Source: CAZVJU01 sp964627195
GTDB taxonomy: Bacteria > Patescibacteriota > Microgenomatia > UBA8517
Assembly (NCBI GenBank): GCA_964627195.1
Contig: CAZVJU010000037.1
Location: 1 to 10,007, forward strand
Reading direction: 5' to 3'
DNA: 10,007 nucleotides
Of the stretch, positions 6,667-10,007 are shown piece after piece (position 1 is the stretch's first letter; each line of letters opens with the position of its first letter). A program made the position numbers and the translations under genes. A model generated the notes under the pieces. It saw nothing but the letters and a program-made list of their open reading frames with translations. It had not been told where the DNA came from and did no database searches.

Positions 6667-7707
6667 CTAATTTATTTTGTACAAAGCGTCAAAAAACCAT
6701 CTTTGTATCGGATGGGGGTAGCGTGAATACACTAATTCCCAGTTTTTAGGGATTGGATACTCGTGTTGTTTTATGTAGGAGTTATCGGAAGTTATCGATC
6801 GGTTCCACTGTTTAGTATAAAAATGGCCGCCAGAAACCCTGTCAATCTGTACAAGATAACTTTTAATTTGGTTACGCCCCATCTCATGCAAAGAACTTAT
6901 ATTTAGGGAGAGATCAAAATATTTCTTGGGTAACAATTTTATTTGATCCGCCATTAAAAATCTGATTCTCGACGATTCATATTCACTCTTAATTTGTTTA
7001 TATGATGTAAATTTTCGATAGTGAAATATTTTCTCTTTAGCAAAAACCTTCGTAAGGTACCACTCTGCTACATATAGAGCCGGAGGAATATCTACAATCG
7101 TATAGGTTACGTGAGGCGACATTTTAAGAAATATAAATGCCAGTCTTCCATAACCAGCTCCTATTTCTAATATGTTTTTTATTTTCAAAGAGTCTATTGA
7201 GCTACAAATGCTGTTGAACTCGTGTGCTGAGTTACATAGATCCTGCGAGACCGACCTTCCTTTATACCTTATACAAAAGGGGTTGCCAACCCCAGGTTCG
7301 CTTAACTTTCTTAAAACGCCAGATTTATCAGTGAGTGATACGTAATCGAAAAGACTGCAAACATAAATCTTATACAAGTACGCAGTAAGACTGCTAAAAT
7401 ATTCCAAACCTTCACTTCCATTTTTGTGATAATTTTCGAATTGTCCTTTTCTTAAAGTGAAGAAACTACCATGCAATAACGAGTAGATAATGGGAGTCAG
7501 CCCATGAGCAATAATCCCCAATAGTCCCCAATTAAAATATTTTCTGTTTACGGACCTCTTAAAATTCTTCAATCCCGAAGTTTGAAGTTGATCTCTATGT
7601 TGGCTGTTAAGACGAATCCAAAACTTTGATGGCCGATATAAACTTGAGCACTTTTCCAAATCACGAAACATATCCTCAAGATGTGTAATGTCTTTAGTAG
7701 TATCCAT
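6667..7707 (-). CDS. Putative sugar O-methyltransferase (NanM-like, SAM-dependent)
   Basis: A 346-residue class I methyltransferase preceded by a family-specific N-terminal half. The 'SKFWIRLNSQHRDQL' and 'GLKNFKRSVN' blocks (27-54) resemble the 'W..l...h...i...G..nFkr' opening of the group annotated as putative sugar O-methyltransferases. SAM motif I is ILEIGAGYGR (179-188), the acidic residue for the ribose is in YTIVDIPPAL (202-211, D206), and NISSLHEMG (269-277) holds the motif IV/post-motif region. 'GGHFYTKQWN' (293-302) and 'HPIQRWFF' close the fold. It heads the leftward unit, 14 bp before the GT-C-like gene, so it would be made together with the glycosyltransferases. The likely job is methylation of a sugar hydroxyl, as a glycan cap or decoration. 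The target is unknown. An inverted repeat lies in its leader; no Shine-Dalgarno sequence is seen. Confidence 0.85.
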   Translation of the reverse strand: MDTTKDITHLEDMFRDLEKCSSLYRPSKFWIRLNSQHRDQLQTSGLKNFKRSVNRKYFNWGLLGIIAHGLTPIIYSLLHGSFFTLRKGQFENYHKNGSEGLEYFSSLTAYLYKIYVCSLFDYVSLTDKSGVLRKLSEPGVGNPFCIRYKGRSVSQDLCNSAHEFNSICSSIDSLKIKNILEIGAGYGRLAFIFLKMSPHVTYTIVDIPPALYVAEWYLTKVFAKEKIFHYRKFTSYKQIKSEYESSRIRFLMADQIKLLPKKYFDLSLNISSLHEMGRNQIKSYLVQIDRVSGGHFYTKQWNRSITSDNSYIKQHEYPIPKNWELVYSRYPHPIQRWFFDALYKIN

Positions 7708-7716
7708 ATATTGCTT

Positions 7717-7736
7717 GGTGAAAAATGGTTTTCACC
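7717..7736 (-). repeat. Perfect 8-bp inverted repeat in the leader of the O-methyltransferase gene
   Basis: GGTGAAAA (7717-7724) and TTTTCACC (7729-7736) are exact inverted copies around a 4-base spacer (ATGG on the plus strand). The element lies 10-29 bases upstream of the ATG at 7707. It could be an operator dyad or an RNA hairpin near the ribosome entry site. No T tract follows it toward the gene, so it does not look like a terminator. Confidence 0.6.
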
Positions 7737-7746
7737 TGAAAATAAT

Positions 7747-7752
7747 AGTATA
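7747..7752 (-). promoter_or_regulatory. Candidate -10 box of the leftward glycosyltransferase unit
   Basis: TATACT on the minus strand (7752-7747) lies about 40 bases upstream of the O-methyltransferase start, just upstream of the inverted repeat. No good -35 is found at 16-18 bases. The element is nearly palindromic (AGTATACT), so it could equally serve the plus strand, toward the GT2 remnant and the C-methyltransferase. Confidence 0.3.
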
Positions 7753-7783
7753 CTACACAAGTATCTGCAATCTTACCAATTAC

Positions 7784-7894
7784 ATGAATAGGAGTAAAAA
7801 GATCTTTGCAATTCTTTTAGCATATAACGCTGAGAAAACTTTAGCCTATTTTTACAAAACCTTTTCCAATTCCTTCTACGAAAATCGGAATTAA
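7784..7894 (+). pseudogene. Truncated remnant of a GT2 glycosyltransferase (N-terminal fragment)
   Basis: A 36-residue open stretch reads MNRSKKIFAILLAYNAEKTL and then AYFYKTFSNSFYENRN before a TAA. 'IFAIL.AYNAEKTL...YK....F' is the characteristic first strand and helix of GT2 enzymes of the dolichol-phosphate-mannose-synthase type, whose usual 'LPAYNAEKTL' here reads LLAYNAEKTL. The fragment stops just before the point where the conserved 'DEIILVDDxS' would follow. The next gene begins 32 bases later, so no room remains for the catalytic domain. The open frame extends upstream to 7688, but the residues before 7784 show no GT2 character and overlap the divergent gene. I read this as a decayed or deleted GT2 gene. 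A short functional peptide is possible but unlikely. Confidence 0.6.
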
Positions 7895-7926
7895 ATCAGA
7901 AATTTTTAAAAATCGAAAAGTTAAAA

Positions 7927-9174
7927 ATGATGACAAAGCCTTTTGGAAAATCAAATAAATGCCTTATTTGTGGTGGTAAGAAACTTACAAAATATTTGTC
8001 TTTAGGTAAAAGCGCCTTAGCGAATTCTTATTTAACAAAAACCCAACTTAAAAAACCTGAATTAAAAATTCCTCTTGAAGTCTATTTTTGCCATAATTGC
8101 AACTTAGCACAGTTACTTCATATTGTTGACCGAGAGCTAATCTACAATAACTACGCCTACTTTTCTTCAACATCGCCCATGCTCGTTAAGCATTTTCAAG
8201 AGTATGCTGAATTAGTTTTTAATCGTTATCCCAAACAGGCCAAAAGGTTAGTTCTTGACATTGGAAGTAATGATGGTGTTCTTCTCAAACCCTTTAAAAA
8301 ACTAGGGGCGAGAGTTCTGGGTGTCGATCCTGCCAAAAATATTGCCAAGGTTGCAAATGACAATGGAATAGAAACACTCGCAAATTTCTTCACTAAAAAA
8401 TTAGTTAAAACATTACTAAAGAAGTACGGTAAAGCTGGTATTATTACTTCTAATAACACCCTTGCGCACACTGACATTCTTCACGAAATAGTCGACGGAG
8501 TGAATCAGATGCTTGACGATGACGGGGTCTTTATATTTGAAGTCCAATATTTAGCCGATTTATTAAAACATAATGAATTTGATAACACCTATCACGAGCA
8601 TATTTGCTACCACGCTATTACTCCACTTTTATATCTTCTTAAAATGCACTCATTGAAAATGATTGATGTAGTTCATACCGATACTCACGGCGGAGGCATA
8701 ATGGTCTTTGCAAGTCATTTGAAGTCTCCCCTTCAAGTCGGGAAATCAGTATCCAGATTTATGAAAAATGAAAAAATAATGGGGCTTTCTACCCTAAAAC
8801 CATACAGAAACTTCGCCAAGCGTCCGCCTATTGTCAAGGAAAAACTTTTAAAGATGCTCAAAAAGTATAAAAAGGAAGGTAAGAAAATAGCCGGGTACGG
8901 TGCATCCGCAAAATGTACAACACTTCTGCAGTACTGTGGGTTAGGAACGAAGACTATTGATTATATAACCGACAGCGCGCCGTCTAAACAAGGTAAGTTT
9001 ACACCAGGAACACACATACCTATTGTCCCTCCAGAAAAATTAAAGGAAGACACGCCGGACGTAATACTAATAACTGCATGGAATTACGCGAAAAATATTA
9101 TGGAAAAAGAAAAATGGTTTAAAGAAAGAGGTGGCAAATTCATTATTCCCATCCCCGAACCCCGAATCATTTAG
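7927..9174 (+). CDS. NDP-sugar C-methyltransferase (TylC3/NovU/TcaB9-type, three domains)
   Basis: A 415-residue protein with the full three-domain layout of sugar C-methyltransferases. The N-terminal zinc-binding domain has C12-x2-C15 and C55-x2-C58. A class I SAM-binding domain follows, with motif I VLDIGSNDGVLL (109-120) and D134 in LGVDPAKNIA. The C-terminal domain has GYGASAKCTTLL (323-334) and ends in WNYA and IPIPEP. The active-site block YHEHICY lies at 222-228 (Y222, H223, E224, H225), and Y76 lies in NNYAYFS. From memory, these match the catalytic Tyr, Glu, His and Tyr of TcaB9. That family methylates C3 of 4-keto-6-deoxy nucleotide sugars through an enolate, giving branched sugars. 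Length is typical. It is a single plus-strand gene between two leftward units. ATG at 7927 and ATG at 7930 are adjacent and either could be used; no Shine-Dalgarno sequence is seen. Confidence 0.92.
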   Translation: MMTKPFGKSNKCLICGGKKLTKYLSLGKSALANSYLTKTQLKKPELKIPLEVYFCHNCNLAQLLHIVDRELIYNNYAYFSSTSPMLVKHFQEYAELVFNRYPKQAKRLVLDIGSNDGVLLKPFKKLGARVLGVDPAKNIAKVANDNGIETLANFFTKKLVKTLLKKYGKAGIITSNNTLAHTDILHEIVDGVNQMLDDDGVFIFEVQYLADLLKHNEFDNTYHEHICYHAITPLLYLLKMHSLKMIDVVHTDTHGGGIMVFASHLKSPLQVGKSVSRFMKNEKIMGLSTLKPYRNFAKRPPIVKEKLLKMLKKYKKEGKKIAGYGASAKCTTLLQYCGLGTKTIDYITDSAPSKQGKFTPGTHIPIVPPEKLKEDTPDVILITAWNYAKNIMEKEKWFKERGGKFIIPIPEPRII

Positions 9175-9187
9175 AAATAATTTAGGA

Positions 9188-9904
9188 TTAATTACTTCCG
9201 CGTCGCTCAAGATAACTATATAATTTTTCATAAGAGGCAAGGTCGCCCTTTTCTTGATATTTTTGAACTCTCATGAACTCATCTAGAATATGTGCAGAAC
9301 GGGGTTTCAGCTCCGCTCCCTGAGAACCTCTTACTAATCCATGCCAATTATTTGTTCTTGATGCATCAGAATAAATGTTAAATTGTAAATCTTCATCATT
9401 AATCGTCTTACAAAGTCCAAGAGTAGCGCGCAATATTTGATGTTCATTGGCAATAGCTACTCCTGACGTCCAGCCTTCTTCTTTGCATTTAACTAAAAAG
9501 GCATCGCCCTCTGCTTTTGTATTGTATCCTTTATCTGAAGGAATTATTCTATCACTAGGCACACCCATACCCACAAGTCTACTAGTCCATAGTGTCATAC
9601 CGGGATTTGCTACTTGAGGAATATTTCCACCATAAGTTTCTCCCTCCGTTCCGGGAATAATAATATATCTGGCCATATCGGTTTTGATATAGTCAACTGC
9701 AAGTCTAAAAAGTTCTTCCTTTTTAGCATCACCCCAAGATCGGCCAAAAAAGAATACTGCATCGACGGGATTAGTCGGCCTATCCCTTAAAAGACTTTGT
9801 GTTGCCTTGATGTATTCGGCGACGGCTTCTTGCGACTGATCTTTCAATACTCGCAATGCAACTTCAGCAAAATCGTTTTCTCCGGTTGGTATTTCGCTTG
9901 ACAT
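9188..9904 (-). CDS. DUF218/YdcF-like protein, soluble
   Basis: A 238-residue protein of the DUF218 (YdcF/SanA/ElyC) superfamily. With the ATG at 9904 as residue 1, 'VDAVFFFG' (47-54) is the first beta strand and glycine turn. 'MARYIIIPGTEG' (77-88) matches the 'i..sGg.g' strand, 'GVPSDRII' (114-121) precedes the signature 'YNTKAEGDAF' (127-136, usual N-T-xx-N/E), and 'IANEHQILRA' (151-160) matches the 'vts.yH..Ra' block. Unlike SanA and ElyC it has no signal peptide or membrane segment, so it is probably cytoplasmic, like YdcF. The biochemical role of the family is poorly known; nucleotide or SAM binding and envelope-related roles have been proposed. I chose the start at 9904 because an extended -10 promoter element lies just upstream. 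The ATG at 9922 would add six residues. It ends 13 bp from the convergent C-methyltransferase. Confidence 0.8.
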   Translation of the reverse strand: MSSEIPTGENDFAEVALRVLKDQSQEAVAEYIKATQSLLRDRPTNPVDAVFFFGRSWGDAKKEELFRLAVDYIKTDMARYIIIPGTEGETYGGNIPQVANPGMTLWTSRLVGMGVPSDRIIPSDKGYNTKAEGDAFLVKCKEEGWTSGVAIANEHQILRATLGLCKTINDEDLQFNIYSDASRTNNWHGLVRGSQGAELKPRSAHILDEFMRVQKYQEKGDLASYEKLYSYLERRGSN

Positions 9905-9912
9905 TTTCCGAC

Positions 9913-9921
9913 AGTATAACA
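9913..9921 (-). promoter_or_regulatory. Extended -10 promoter element directly before the YdcF-like gene
   Basis: The minus strand reads TGTTATACT (9921-9913), a TGn extension plus a five-of-six -10 box. It does not need a strong -35, and none is seen. Transcription would begin near 9906, within a few bases of the ATG at 9904. This favours that start over the ATG at 9922 and suggests a leaderless or near-leaderless mRNA. Confidence 0.4.
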
Positions 9922-9954
9922 TGTTTTCATATCGGACACTAACGATCTCAATCC

Positions 9955-10007
9955 TTAACCAGACAAGACATTTGCAACAATTTCATATGGTGTTTTCAAG
10001 CTTATTC
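9955..10007 (-). CDS. Possible C-terminal end of a transposase (IS30-like), cut by window edge
   Basis: Only the last 16 codons and a TAA (9955-9957) are visible, in the frame that reads ISLKTPYEIVANVLSG. The 'LKTPYEI' part resembles the end of DDE transposases of the IS30 and related groups, where 'RPRKxLxxxTPxEvf' lies near the C-terminus. The upstream residues that would confirm this are outside the window. The evidence is a short motif only, and chance is a real alternative. Confidence 0.3.
   Translation of the reverse strand, partial: ISLKTPYEIVANVLSG

Noticed and set aside
7688..7783. Upstream extension of the GT2 remnant as a 68-codon gene
   Set aside because: The residues before 7784 look like random AT-rich translation, overlap the start of the divergent O-methyltransferase and cover its leader. 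Only the part from 7784 has recognisable similarity.
9908..9937. TCCGA...TCGGA inverted repeat around the YdcF-like start
   Set aside because: The arms are only 5 bp and about 20 bp apart, which is expected by chance; not listed as a feature.
1..10007. CRISPR array, tRNA, rRNA or riboswitch
   Set aside because: No regularly spaced repeats, no tRNA cloverleaf and no rRNA-like segment were recognised. Non-coding space is limited to about 130, 220 and 100 bases in three places.

Overview
The window looks like part of a cell-surface polysaccharide locus from an uncultivated bacterium, probably assembled from a metagenome, since one scaffolding gap of ten Ns lies inside a gene. The DNA is AT-rich. 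Genes are packed tightly, with spacings of a few bases or small overlaps, and almost no start codon has a recognisable Shine-Dalgarno sequence. TGA is used as an ordinary stop, which argues against the lineages that recode UGA as glycine. The overall style fits a Candidate Phyla Radiation (Patescibacteria) genome, perhaps Microgenomates. That placement is inference from style and gene content; no marker gene is present.

Layout. (1) Positions 1-329, minus: the N-terminal part of an extended short-chain dehydrogenase (NDP-sugar epimerase/dehydratase), cut by the left edge. (2) Positions 330-460: a divergent promoter region with good sigma70-type boxes. (3) Positions 461-2868, plus: a compact three-gene nucleotide-sugar cassette of a small cupin, a UDP-glucuronate-decarboxylase-like SDR and a Gfo/Idh/MocA oxidoreductase, followed by a possible hairpin terminator. 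(4) Positions 2877-7707, minus: a four-gene transcription unit. In transcription order it holds a sugar O-methyltransferase-like protein, a polytopic GT-C-like membrane protein, a GT2 glycosyltransferase and a GT4 glycosyltransferase. (5) Positions 7708-7926: a short regulatory region with an inverted repeat and a 37-codon remnant of a second GT2 gene. (6) Positions 7927-9174, plus: a three-domain NDP-sugar C-methyltransferase of the TylC3/TcaB9 type. (7) Positions 9188-9904, minus: a soluble DUF218/YdcF-like protein. (8) The right edge may hold the last 16 codons of a transposase.

Working model (inference): the SDRs, cupin, oxidoreductase and C-methyltransferase would make one or more modified, possibly branched, nucleotide sugars. 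The GT2 and GT4 enzymes would use activated sugars on the cytoplasmic side. The GT-C-like protein would act on the outer face with a lipid-linked donor, and the O-methyltransferase would decorate or cap the glycan. Strand switching, the GT2 remnant and the possible insertion-sequence edge suggest that the locus has been rearranged.

I see no clearly new system. The most interesting points are the GT2 remnant, the unusual set of possible metal ligands in the cupin, the inverted repeat in the O-methyltransferase leader, the near-leaderless start of the YdcF-like gene and the possible mobile-element boundary at the right edge.
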